A stretch of DNA of 64,000 nt from Lachnospiraceae bacterium M18-1 (GTDB lineage Bacteria > Bacillota > Clostridia > Lachnospirales > Lachnospiraceae), in contig KE159605.1 in NCBI GenBank assembly GCA_000403295.2, positions 775,239-839,238 on the forward strand, written 5' to 3'. The notes below the pieces were generated by a model, which was not told the origin of the DNA, did not search any database, and saw only the letters and a program-made list of their open reading frames with translations. Within the stretch, counting starts at the first letter, position 1. Every line of letters starts with the position of its first letter. Below, one piece after another: positions 33,340 to 41,008 of this stretch. A program made the translations under genes and the position numbers.

Positions 33340-34341
33340 TCACTTCGACCACGCTTCCGGCATAAAATACTCTTCATACTTCTTTACTGCATAATTGTCG
33401 GTCATTCCGGCAATATAATCGCACACAATCTGTTCCCGGCAGCTTCCCGAAAGGCCGATTGCATTAAGAAACTGCTCCGGCAGCAATTCCGGATGCACGA
33501 TATAATACTCATACAGCCGGCGGATCAGTTCCACCGCCTTATCCTCCTCCCCCTTTGCCTTAGGATTGAGGTACACATGGTAAAACATAAATTTCCGAAG
33601 GTCTTTCATGGCCTGCCCCACTTCCTCGGACATGATAATCTCCGGTCTGTCCATGCTGTGTACGATCACGTCATGGACCATAGTATCCAGTCTGCGTTTT
33701 CCGGTTTCCCCCAGTGTATTCCGGATTTCCTTTGGAATCTCCTCCTCCGTCAAAAGGCCGCCCCGCACAGCATCGTCGATATCATGGTTGATATAGGCGA
33801 TCTTATCTGACAACCGCAGCACCTGCCCTTCCAGTGTATGGGGCGTGCCTGCCGTCTTGTGATTTAAAATGCCGTCCCGCACCTCCCATGTAAGATTCAG
33901 TCCCTTCCCCTGCCGCTCAATATACTCCACTACTCGAACACTCTGCTCATTATGTGCAAAGTGATAAACAGAATTTAGAGCCCTCTCCCCTGCATGCCCA
34001 AAAGGCGTATGCCCCAGGTCATGTCCCAGGGCGATCGCCTCCACCAGGTCTTCGTTCAAACGAAGCGCTTTTGCAATTGTACGCGCGTTCTGCGATACCT
34101 CCAGCGTATGTGTCAGCCTGGTACGATAGTGGTCGCTCTTGGGCTGTAAGAATACCTGTGTTTTCTGCTTCAGCCGCCGAAACGCCTTGCAGTGTAAAAT
34201 CCTGTCCCTGTCACGCTGAAACACCGGGCGTATATCACATTCCTGCTCCGCCCGGTCCCTCCCTCTCGAATCTCTGCTGAAGGATGCATACGGACTCAAA
34301 TACTCCAATTCCCTCTCTTCCAGTTGTTCTCTGATCGTCAT
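33340..34341 (-). CDS. dgt: dGTPase-like HD-domain triphosphohydrolase
   Basis: 333 aa. Hydrolyses dNTPs to deoxynucleoside and triphosphate. HD metal ligands are visible in RLTHTLEVSQ, ALGHDLGHTPFGHAGE and KIAYINHDIDDA. The N-terminus ECDIRPVFQRDRDRILHCKAFRRLKQKTQVF is typical of the family. I use ATG 34341; a GTG at 34353 lies only 2 bases from GAGG. It leads into dnaG on the same strand, as in many Clostridia. Confidence 0.92.
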   Translation of the reverse strand: MTIREQLEERELEYLSPYASFSRDSRGRDRAEQECDIRPVFQRDRDRILHCKAFRRLKQKTQVFLQPKSDHYRTRLTHTLEVSQNARTIAKALRLNEDLVEAIALGHDLGHTPFGHAGERALNSVYHFAHNEQSVRVVEYIERQGKGLNLTWEVRDGILNHKTAGTPHTLEGQVLRLSDKIAYINHDIDDAVRGGLLTEEEIPKEIRNTLGETGKRRLDTMVHDVIVHSMDRPEIIMSEEVGQAMKDLRKFMFYHVYLNPKAKGEEDKAVELIRRLYEYYIVHPELLPEQFLNAIGLSGSCREQIVCDYIAGMTDNYAVKKYEEYFMPEAWSK

Positions 34342-34451
34342 AAAATCATCCACTGCCTCTTTAAAATCCTGAGCTCCCTATTATATTATATTCAAAACCT
34401 GCCAGAAGTTTCCTTTTTCCATGAAGCTGCTGCTTTACTGGCAGAATGCCG

Positions 34452-34507
34452 GTTACTGTTCACACCCTCACCGGGTGCTCACAGCAAAGTGCAAGGCCGG
34501 CAGTTAC
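34452..34507. repeat. Shortened member of the palindromic repeat family
   Basis: It starts GTTACTGTTCACACCC and GGGTGCTCACAGC like the left hairpin of other copies, then has AAAGTGCAAGG as in their right part, and ends GCAGTTAC. About 56 bp long, with the middle missing. It adjoins the stop codon of the gene at 34509-36047. No 8-bp duplication is visible. Confidence 0.6.
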
Positions 34508-34508
34508 C

Positions 34509-36047
34509 TTATTCTTTTAAACGCTTTTCAATGGCATCCACCACGGTTTCCAATACTTTTATCCTGGCATAATATTTGCAGTTACCTTCCACCACGATCC
34601 AAGGAGCGTATTCTGTAGAAGTCCGGATCAGCATCTCATTGACCGCATCCTCATACTGATCCCACTTCTCCCTGTTACGCCAATCCTCATCTGTGATCTT
34701 CCACTGCTTTTCTGGATTTTCCTGGCGCGCCTTAAAACGGCGTTCCTGCTCATCCTTGTCAATCTGCATCCAAAACTTCATGACGATAGCGCCTGCGTCC
34801 GCCCAGTCCTTCTCCATATCGTTCATTTCCTTATAGGCCCTCTGCCATTCCTGCTTTGTACAGAAGCCCTCAATCCGTTCCACCATCACACGGCCGTACC
34901 AGGTCCGATCGAAAATCGCGATATGTCCGTCCTTCGGCACTGCCCGCCAAAACCGCCACAGGTAATGGTGCGCTTTTTCAATATCATTTGGAGACGCCGT
35001 AGGATTCACTACAAATCCTCGGGGATCCATCTTCTCTGTCAGACGCTTGATCGCGCCACCCTTGCCGCCTGCATCCCAGCCTTCGAATCCCAGTATCACC
35101 GGAATCCTCCTCCGGTACAATTCCCCATGAAGAATCTCCATTTTTTTCTGAAGTTTCTCCAGCTTTTTCTTATACTCTTCCTTCGTATAGCTTAAGGTCA
35201 GGTCCGCATTCCGAAGGATGGACTCCTGAAGATCATTCACATTCTTCGCAGCCTCCTCCGCCACTGCCGAAACCTGTACGTTTTCCTCCCTGGTCCGGAT
35301 CGCCTTCACCGCATCGGCCTCTGCCTTTTTGTGCTGCACCTTTTCAATCTGCTGTGCCATAGCCTTGATGACTGCCGAATAAATCTTTACCGTCGCAAAA
35401 CGCTTATCCATAGCTTCCACGATCATCCACGGAGCATAATCCGTGTCCGTCTTCTGCAGCATCTCTTCCATGATCGTCTGGTATTCGTCGAAGTGCTTGT
35501 TCCTCTCTATGTCTCCTTTACTTACACGCCAGGCAGTCTCTTTATTCTCTTTCAGCTTTTGAAAACGTTTTTTCTGCTCCTTTTTACTGATATCCAAAAG
35601 AAGCTTGATCAGGACGCAGCCATCATCTGTCAACTGTTTTTCGAAGGAACAGATGGAATGAAAATCATCCGGAAGCTCTGCCTTCTTCGTCTTTTTTTCA
35701 AATCGGTCGATCAATACCTTCCTGTACCAGCTTCCGTCAAATACGGCGATCCTTCCCTTTGCCGGAGTCTTTGTCCAGAACCGCCACAAGAACGGATGCA
35801 TCTTTTCCTCCTCTGATTCACGCTGGATTGCATGAACCTCAAACCCACGCGGATCCAGGCTTTGGATCAGCTTCCCGATTTGCAGCCCTTTGCCTGCCGC
35901 GCCAAAACCTTCGAACACGATCATCACCGGAATCCCTAAACTCTTACACTGTCTCTGCAGTTCTCCCAGCCGGCTTTCCAGGAGCGGCATTTTTTCTTTG
36001 TATTCTTCTTTTGACATTTTCTTCGACAAATCCACTTTTTCCAGCAT
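34509..36047 (-). CDS. pap: Polyphosphate:AMP phosphotransferase (two PPK2 domains)
   Basis: 512 aa made of two fused PPK2 domains. Walker A-like loops are FEGFGAAGKG in the first half and FEGWDAGGKGGAIKRL in the second; each half has the lid-type motifs FDGSWYRKVL and FDRTWYGRVM. Class II enzymes of this layout phosphorylate AMP to ADP with polyphosphate; usually the C-terminal half is the active one. I start at ATG 36047, 8 bases after AGGAGG; an ATG at 36065 lies before that site. It stands alone between dgt and the sugar-kinase gene. Confidence 0.92.
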   Translation of the reverse strand: MLEKVDLSKKMSKEEYKEKMPLLESRLGELQRQCKSLGIPVMIVFEGFGAAGKGLQIGKLIQSLDPRGFEVHAIQRESEEEKMHPFLWRFWTKTPAKGRIAVFDGSWYRKVLIDRFEKKTKKAELPDDFHSICSFEKQLTDDGCVLIKLLLDISKKEQKKRFQKLKENKETAWRVSKGDIERNKHFDEYQTIMEEMLQKTDTDYAPWMIVEAMDKRFATVKIYSAVIKAMAQQIEKVQHKKAEADAVKAIRTREENVQVSAVAEEAAKNVNDLQESILRNADLTLSYTKEEYKKKLEKLQKKMEILHGELYRRRIPVILGFEGWDAGGKGGAIKRLTEKMDPRGFVVNPTASPNDIEKAHHYLWRFWRAVPKDGHIAIFDRTWYGRVMVERIEGFCTKQEWQRAYKEMNDMEKDWADAGAIVMKFWMQIDKDEQERRFKARQENPEKQWKITDEDWRNREKWDQYEDAVNEMLIRTSTEYAPWIVVEGNCKYYARIKVLETVVDAIEKRLKE

Positions 36048-36082
36048 TCTCTTTTCCTCCTGCATTTCTTTTTTGGTTTCGA

Positions 36083-37198
36083 TCAGCTATATTTTCTGAC
36101 GATTCCGTTCATAATATCCCACTTCTTTTCCATATCTTCCACCAGCTTGAACTGTGTCCTGCAGCGGTCCAGATTATGGCCCTCTCTGTGAATCTTAAAA
36201 TAAACGTCGCCCTCCAGATAATCCGCCAAAAACCGGATTCCGCACTCGAAGGTCATCACTTTTGCACCCATGGGGAGCATCTCCAGTTCCTTCGCCGTGA
36301 GACTGCCTGCACATCCCTCGACAAAACCTTTTGTGTACAGTTCAAACAATCCCATATCACACTCTACCTTATCCAGGTCTGTCTCATCTTCTGCCGCCGT
36401 ACTGGCCCCGAAACGGATAGAGTCCCCGAAGTCATTGACCGCCAGGCCGGGCATTACCGTATCCAGGTCGATCACACAGATTCCTTTTCCAGTAGCATTG
36501 TCAATCATGATATTATTCAGTTTCGTGTCGTTGTGGGTTACCCTGAGAGGCATCTCCTTCTTTTCCAGCATCTCGCCCAGCACACCTGTCATTTCCTCGT
36601 GGGCAAACGCAAACTCAATCTCCTTTCTGACAGACCCGGCCCTGCCGCAGACGTCTGCTTCCACGGCCCGCCGAAATGCCGAAAACCTGGCTTTTGTATC
36701 GTGGAACCCCTGAATCGTCTCATGCAGGGTATCTGCCGGATAGTCTGCCAGCATCCGCTGAAAATTGCCGAAGGAAAACGCGCTCTGATAAAAATCTTCC
36801 GGTTTTTCTACCTGATCGTAGCAGGACGCTCCGGTAATGAACTGATATGCCCGCCAGTATTCCCCCTCTGCATCGACATAATAAGGCTTTCCGTCCAAAG
36901 CCGGTATCACATTCAGGGTTTCCCGCTCCGGATCTCCGCCCCTCTCCAAGATCCGCTCCCGCAGATAGGTCGTCACATTCATGATATTTTCCATCAATTC
37001 CACGGGCCTGGTAAAAATCTGCCGGTTCATATGCTGCAGAATCTTTTTGTTATGCCCCATCCCCGGCTCTTCAAATGTAAGCAGATACGTATCGTTGATA
37101 TGTCCGCTTCCATAGGGTTCCACTGAAACCAGATTTCCGCTGAAACTGAAATTTTTGATTGCATCCGCTTTTCCTTTCTCATTTTCTCTTCGCATCAT
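36083..37198 (-). CDS. N-acetylhexosamine 1-kinase-like phosphotransferase
   Basis: 371 aa, aminoglycoside phosphotransferase fold. The catalytic loop is THNDTKLNNIMID and the metal site is VIDLDTVMPG. The N-terminal YGSGHINDTY and the family length match NahK-type kinases that phosphorylate GlcNAc or GalNAc at C1. The start overlaps the stop of the preceding nucleotidyltransferase by one base (TGATG). The pair would convert free N-acetylhexosamine to a nucleotide sugar, as in the galacto-N-biose/lacto-N-biose pathway of gut bacteria. No phosphorylase is in the window, so the substrate is inferred. Confidence 0.8.
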   Translation of the reverse strand: MMRRENEKGKADAIKNFSFSGNLVSVEPYGSGHINDTYLLTFEEPGMGHNKKILQHMNRQIFTRPVELMENIMNVTTYLRERILERGGDPERETLNVIPALDGKPYYVDAEGEYWRAYQFITGASCYDQVEKPEDFYQSAFSFGNFQRMLADYPADTLHETIQGFHDTKARFSAFRRAVEADVCGRAGSVRKEIEFAFAHEEMTGVLGEMLEKKEMPLRVTHNDTKLNNIMIDNATGKGICVIDLDTVMPGLAVNDFGDSIRFGASTAAEDETDLDKVECDMGLFELYTKGFVEGCAGSLTAKELEMLPMGAKVMTFECGIRFLADYLEGDVYFKIHREGHNLDRCRTQFKLVEDMEKKWDIMNGIVRKYS

Positions 37199-38121
37199 CA
37201 ATCCTCCCACAAATCTTCCGGATAGAAGCCTTCTGCCTTCAGTCTCTGCATCGCGGCAACCACAACCGGCTTATCTTCTTTATATGTAACGCCATACCAC
37301 TTGTCCGCGGAAGAAAGAACCGCCACGGATGCTTTATTTTGCTGTACCAGCCCGCTGACTACACTTGGCAGAAAATATTCGCATTTCAGCGGATTTTCCT
37401 GAAGCCCTTTTTCCAGAAATACCGGAAAGCCTGTCTGGATCTCATCCAGGATACTTCTTGTAAATCCCCACATATTCATGGATACCAGCGTCTCACCCGA
37501 AATCGGTATCCAGGAGGCTCCGTCATCCTCCGTATAGGCAATGCCGCCCTCTCTTTTTTCAATCCGGGTCCTCTCTGTAACAGCTGTAAGCTCTCCTGCA
37601 TCATTGACCTCACAGATTCCCCGCGCCACATGTCCGTTTTCGGTCACCGTATTCCTTAGTTCATAACCCACCATGGTATAGCGGTACTTCTCATCGTCCC
37701 CATGAGTAGAAAGGTAGTCATAAATCTTTTGGAATGCGTCTCTTCCATAATAATCGTCCGCATTGATGACTGCAAAGGGCCCGTCAATCTGGCAAATAGC
37801 GCTCAGAACCGCATGTGCCGTCCCCCATGGTTTTGCCCGCCCCTCCGGCACGGCAAATCCTTCCGGAATATCCTGAATCCGCTGAAACGCATAGGACGTC
37901 TCCATATACTGCTCCACCCGGTTTCCAATCGCCTCGCGGAAGTCCTTTTCATTTTCCTCTTTGATGATGAACACCACCTTTTCAAAGCCCGCCAGCTTTG
38001 CATCATATATGGAAAAGTCCATGATGATATGCCCCTGATCGTCCACCGGATCAATCTGCTTCAACCCGCCGTAACGGCTTCCCATTCCCGCAGCCATGAT
38101 TACTAGTATCGGTTTTTTCAT
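37198..38121 (-). CDS. Sugar nucleotidyltransferase (HexNAc-1-P uridylyltransferase-like)
   Basis: 307-aa NTP-transferase: the N-terminal loop MAAGMGSRYGGLKQIDPV binds the nucleotide, and INADDYYG holds the metal-binding acids. Such proteins are often found with NahK-like kinases in gut Clostridia. It is first in a two-gene operon and is translationally coupled to the kinase. Which NTP and sugar phosphate it uses cannot be read from sequence; UTP is my inference. Confidence 0.82.
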   Translation of the reverse strand: MKKPILVIMAAGMGSRYGGLKQIDPVDDQGHIIMDFSIYDAKLAGFEKVVFIIKEENEKDFREAIGNRVEQYMETSYAFQRIQDIPEGFAVPEGRAKPWGTAHAVLSAICQIDGPFAVINADDYYGRDAFQKIYDYLSTHGDDEKYRYTMVGYELRNTVTENGHVARGICEVNDAGELTAVTERTRIEKREGGIAYTEDDGASWIPISGETLVSMNMWGFTRSILDEIQTGFPVFLEKGLQENPLKCEYFLPSVVSGLVQQNKASVAVLSSADKWYGVTYKEDKPVVVAAMQRLKAEGFYPEDLWED

Positions 38122-38244
38122 CTCTTCTGCCCCCAGTTTTTCATTTTTTTAATGCCCCAGAACAACAAACCAGTCCGAAGCCTGTTTTTATGGTTCTATT
38201 TTAACAAAAAGCCTATATATAATCAAACAATAATTGCCAAAAAT

Positions 38245-38340
38245 GTATACTTTGTGAAACGGCCGCATGGCCATAATGGGGTGCCCTTGGGTATACCTTA
38301 TGAAACGGCCGCATGGCCATAATGGGGTGCCCTTGGGTAT
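38245..38340. repeat. Tandem duplication of a 46-bp unit
   Basis: The unit starts GTATACYTTRTGAAACGG and occurs at 38245-38290 and 38291-38336, with only two differences, followed by GTATA of a third copy. Each unit contains the palindrome GGCCGCATGGCC. It lies upstream of the nucleotidyltransferase gene (start 38121) and could hold regulator sites, but is 120 bp away from it. Confidence 0.8.
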
Positions 38341-38350
38341 AAAAAAGTAT

Positions 38351-38412
38351 GCGCATCCCCCGGAGTTTTTTTGTTCTATCAGAAAATTCGGAGAAGTTTT
38401 CTATAGAACAAA
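38351..38412. repeat. Post-terminator hairpin repeat, copy 1
   Basis: GCGCATCCCCCGGAG followed by a long hairpin, GTTCTATCAGAAAA...TTTTCTATAGAAC. It is about 100 bp past the 3' end of the XRE gene (38508, minus) and just beyond its likely terminator (about 38408-38433, ATAGCCCGGCTAT with a T-run on the minus strand). Related copies are at 39369-39428 and 49468-49527. Confidence 0.75.
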
Positions 38413-38507
38413 AACAGCAATAGCCCGGCTATGAAATGTGGTCATATCATACCGAACTATTGCCAGACAAAGGGTTGCTGCATATTTTTCTGTTGAACCG
38501 CACATTT

Positions 38508-38891
38508 TTATTGTTTTTCTTTCTTCTTCATATTCAAAAACTCTTCTTTCAGGCGTTGGCCGTTTCCCAGTTCCTCTGTCAGATGAAAGATCAATTCCTG
38601 ATTTTTGCGGTTCAACTTCTCATACTTTCGGCAGAGAATATAATTTCTCTCCAGAATTTCATCAAACTCTGCCTGGTTTTCCACCTCTCTTCGTGAATCT
38701 GAACGATAAAGAATATAATCAATTGACACACCAAAATAATTCGCCAGAGACATCAGAATATCCGCCGCAAGTGCGTTATCCCCATTTTCAATCCGGCTGA
38801 CCGTCTGCTGTGAGATATTGATTCTTCCTGCAAGTTCCTCCTGGCGCAAGCTTCTCTCCTTGCGCAATTCTTTTACCCGATTTCGCACCAT
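38508..38891 (-). CDS. XRE-family transcription regulator
   Basis: 127 aa. A Cro/C1-type helix-turn-helix fills residues 5-60 (LRQEELAGRINISQQTVSRIENG). The C-terminal half is helical and charged (EFDEILERNYILCRKYEKLNRK), perhaps a dimerisation coiled coil. GGAGG precedes ATG 38891. It stands alone, divergent from the tRNA gene. No target is evident; it may control itself. Confidence 0.88.
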   Translation of the reverse strand: MVRNRVKELRKERSLRQEELAGRINISQQTVSRIENGDNALAADILMSLANYFGVSIDYILYRSDSRREVENQAEFDEILERNYILCRKYEKLNRKNQELIFHLTEELGNGQRLKEEFLNMKKKEKQ

Positions 38892-39059
38892 AACTTAAGC
38901 CCTCCAAAATACTCATTTTTATTTTATCGAATATCCTTTTTTATGCTACCCGAATATAATGTAAGATATTACTTGTGCTCAGAGTTTCCATATTATGGCA
39001 ATAAAAAAAATCAATTAGAAATATAGTAACTAAAAAATAAAAAATATTAAAAAAATAGG

Positions 39060-39088
39060 TTGACATTTTTTGCAGAAAATAGTATGAT
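39060..39088 (+). promoter_or_regulatory. Strong promoter of the tRNA-Leu gene
   Basis: TTGACA (39060-39065), exactly 17 bp, TATGAT (39083-39088). The tRNA begins 37 bp after the -10 box. Confidence 0.85.
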
Positions 39089-39125
39089 AAGTTTTGTGAT
39101 TTGACAAGTTATATGAATCGCGAAT

Positions 39126-39209
39126 GCGGAAGTGTCGGAACTGGCAGACGAGCAAGACTAAGGATCTTGTAGCTTTCGAGCTGTGTGGGTTCAAGTCCCA
39201 TCTTCCGCA
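39126..39209 (+). tRNA. tRNA-Leu (anticodon AAG)
   Basis: 84 nt with a class II fold: acceptor GCGGAAG pairing with CTTCCGC, anticodon stem CAAGA/TCTTG around loop CTAAGGA (anticodon AAG, reading CUU and CUC), a long variable arm (about TAGCTTTCGAGCTG), and T-arm GTGGG-TTCAAGT-CCCAT. The 3' CCA is not encoded. It has its own promoter and terminator, so it is a single-gene unit. Confidence 0.95.
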
Positions 39210-39225
39210 TCTTTTTAAAAGACAG

Positions 39226-39261
39226 GAAAGCCTTTAAATATTTGAAGGCTTTCTTTTTTTA
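39226..39261 (+). terminator. Terminator of tRNA-Leu
   Basis: GAAAGCCTT and AAGGCTTTC form the stem, followed by seven T. Confidence 0.9.
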
Positions 39262-39368
39262 TTCGCTTGAAAGTGTATATGGATTTGCGATAAGAACAAA
39301 AGTGCGCTTCGCACACTCCCGCGTTGTTACATTTTTAGCAGCGCAGCTTTTGTTCCGCGCGCGTAGCT

Positions 39369-39428
39369 GCGCATCCCCCGGAGGGTTTTATTCTATAGGA
39401 AAATTCGGAGAAGTTTCCTATAGAATAA
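39369..39428. repeat. Post-terminator hairpin repeat, copy 2
   Basis: GCGCATCCCCCGGAG followed by ATTCTATAGGAAA...TTTCCTATAGAAT, a hairpin in which paired changes relative to copies 1 and 3 keep the stem. It lies directly past the rplT terminator. Just before it (about 39300-39370) are other palindromes, GTGCGCTTCGCAC and GCGCAGCT...AGCTGCGC, so this gap is a mosaic of repeats. Confidence 0.75.
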
Positions 39429-39429
39429 A

Positions 39430-39459
39430 TAAAAGCGGAGGAACAAATCTCCGCTTTTA
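39430..39459 (-). terminator. Terminator of the infC-rpmI-rplT operon
   Basis: On the minus strand AAAAGCGGAG (39458-39449) pairs with CTCCGCTTTT (39440-39431), followed by a T-rich stretch. Confidence 0.85.
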
Positions 39460-39471
39460 TCTCTTTCATTG

Positions 39472-39828
39472 TTATGCAATCTTTTCCTTTGCAAGTTCTG
39501 CCAGTGTCGCGAACCCTGCCTTGTCGCTGACTGCCAGCTCTGCAAGCATCTTTCTGTTCATATCCACATCTGCCAGCTTCAGGCCGTGCATAAACTTGCT
39601 GTAAGACAGACCGTTCATTCTTGCTGCTGCGTTGATACGTGCGATCCAAAGCTGTCTCATCTGGCGCTTACGCTGCTTTCTTCCTGCATAAGAGGATGCC
39701 AGAGCCCTCATAACGGACTGCTTTGCCACTCTGTACTGCTTGGAACGTGCTCCCCTGTATCCCTTTGCCAGCTTTAATACTCTGTTATGCTTTTTTCTTG
39801 CGTTCATTCCGCCCTTGATTCTTGCCAT
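39472..39828 (-). CDS. rplT: Large ribosomal subunit protein bL20
   Basis: 118 aa, normal length. Highly basic N-terminus [26 protein letters not shown] and the conserved [20 protein letters not shown]. It binds 23S rRNA early in assembly and in many bacteria also represses its own operon by binding the leader. Last gene of infC-rpmI-rplT. Confidence 0.98.
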   Translation of the reverse strand: MARIKGGMNARKKHNRVLKLAKGYRGARSKQYRVAKQSVMRALASSYAGRKQRKRQMRQLWIARINAAARMNGLSYSKFMHGLKLADVDMNRKMLAELAVSDKAGFATLAELAKEKIA

Positions 39829-39857
39829 TTCTTAATCCTCCTTCTATTACCTGAGTC

Positions 39858-40055
39858 TTAGATATACGGTAATACTTTCTTCATATTCTTTACATTTGTA
39901 GCGTCTGTAATAGTGGACTTCCTGAGATTTCTCTTTCTCTTGGTCGTCTTCTTGGTTAAGATGTGGCTCTTATAAGCTTTGTTTCTTTTCAGCTTTCCTG
40001 TACCTGTCTTTTTGAAGCGCTTTGCTGCCGCTCTATTTGTTTTTAATTTTGGCAT
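39858..40055 (-). CDS. rpmI: Large ribosomal subunit protein bL35
   Basis: 65 aa, normal length, with the conserved start [20 protein letters not shown] and the basic segment [12 protein letters not shown]. It lies between infC and rplT, the universal order. Confidence 0.98.
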   Translation of the reverse strand: MPKLKTNRAAAKRFKKTGTGKLKRNKAYKSHILTKKTTKRKRNLRKSTITDATNVKNMKKVLPYI

Positions 40056-40105
40056 AATGATCTTCCTCCTTTATTGTGCTTGCCTTACGGCCTGCTTGTA
40101 TATTT

Positions 40106-40612
40106 TTAACGTTTTACGGTTAAAACCATGCTCATGTTCCGGCCCTCCAGCTTTGCCGGCTTTTCGATTACTGCAATGTCCCCGACCAGCTTATAAAAAT
40201 CATCTAAAATATGTCTGCTCTGCTGGACATGAGCCATCTCTCTGCCCCGGAAACGCAAGGTCACCTTTACCTTATTTCCTTTTAAGATGAACTTCTTTGC
40301 ATTGTTCACCTTGGTATTCAGGTCATTCGTATCAATATTCGGTGACAGGCGCACTTCTTTGACTTCAACAATTTTCTGCTTTTTCTTCGCTTCCTTTTCT
40401 TTTCTTGTCAGCTCATACTTGTACTTTCCGTAATCGATGATCTTGCATACCGGCGGCTTCGCCCCCGGAGCGATCTTCACCAGGTCAAGCTCCGCCTCCT
40501 GAGCGATCCTGAAAGCATCTCTCGCTGACATGATCCCTAACTGTTCCCCATCCTCACCGATCAGGCGGACTTCCTTATCCCTGATCTGTTCGTTAATCAT
40601 TAACTCGCTAAT
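40106..40612 (-). CDS. infC: Translation initiation factor IF-3 with AUU start
   Basis: 168 aa: N-domain (MINEQIRDKEVRLIGEDGEQ), linker, C-domain (SPNIDTNDLNTKVNNAKKF to the end). I place the start at ATT 40612, four codons before the ATG at 40600, because GGAGGT (40621-40626) is 8 bases from ATT but 20 from ATG. The protein then begins MSELMINEQIRDKEVR after fMet reading of AUU in ISEL. The AUU start is a known self-control device: IF-3 rejects non-standard starts. Confidence 0.93.
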   Translation of the reverse strand: MSELMINEQIRDKEVRLIGEDGEQLGIMSARDAFRIAQEAELDLVKIAPGAKPPVCKIIDYGKYKYELTRKEKEAKKKQKIVEVKEVRLSPNIDTNDLNTKVNNAKKFILKGNKVKVTLRFRGREMAHVQQSRHILDDFYKLVGDIAVIEKPAKLEGRNMSMVLTVKR

Positions 40613-40818
40613 TGTCGTATACCTCCGTCACATGAATTTCCTTTGGGCTGTCGCAAATAAAAAACGAGTGAACAAATATCCACCCGACAATTCACAGACA
40701 TATAGCTGTCATAAACTATTCCGTCCCAGCCATGTGTCCTGTGTCAATATCAAACCAATAGACGCCCGATTGCGCTATGGTGAGAGTGGATACTCTGCTT
40801 TGTTTTTTGCTTTACGCA
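40613..40818 (-). promoter_or_regulatory. infC-rpmI-rplT leader, probably the L20-type autoregulatory leader
   Basis: About 206 nt between the predicted transcript start and infC. On the minus strand it holds AGTATCCACTCTCACC (near 40784-40799) and, further on, GGGTGGATAT (near 40655-40665), which can pair with the first motif. Such long-range pairing is expected of ribosomal protein leaders of this operon in Bacillota. I recognised the position and the pairing, not a full Rfam match. Confidence 0.6.
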
Positions 40819-40824
40819 AGGAAT

Positions 40825-40853
40825 AATCTAACACACTTCCCATCAATTGTCAA
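40825..40853 (-). promoter_or_regulatory. Promoter of the infC operon
   Basis: Minus strand TTGACA (40853-40848), 17-bp spacer, TAGATT (40830-40825). Confidence 0.75.
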
Positions 40854-40904
40854 CACATTTTTCAGGATATCCAAAATGAATTTCACCATGAAATCTGATT
40901 CCTC

Positions 40905-40933
40905 TTGTATTTCCCCGCGCTTTATGCCATAAT
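40905..40933 (+). promoter_or_regulatory. Promoter of the NSS transporter gene
   Basis: TTGTAT (40905-40910), 17-bp spacer, CATAAT (40928-40933), about 75 bp before the start codon. Confidence 0.55.
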
Positions 40934-41008
40934 CGTAAATATGCGGCGTACAGAACAGATAAAACATGTACAATTTTACCAAAACCATATGAGGAGGACT
41001 TTATAAGT

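Noticed and set aside
35759..37126. A 455-codon open frame on the plus strand across the pap and kinase genes
   Set aside because: It is antisense to two clear minus-strand genes and has no ribosome site or family resemblance; it is a by-product of their codon use.
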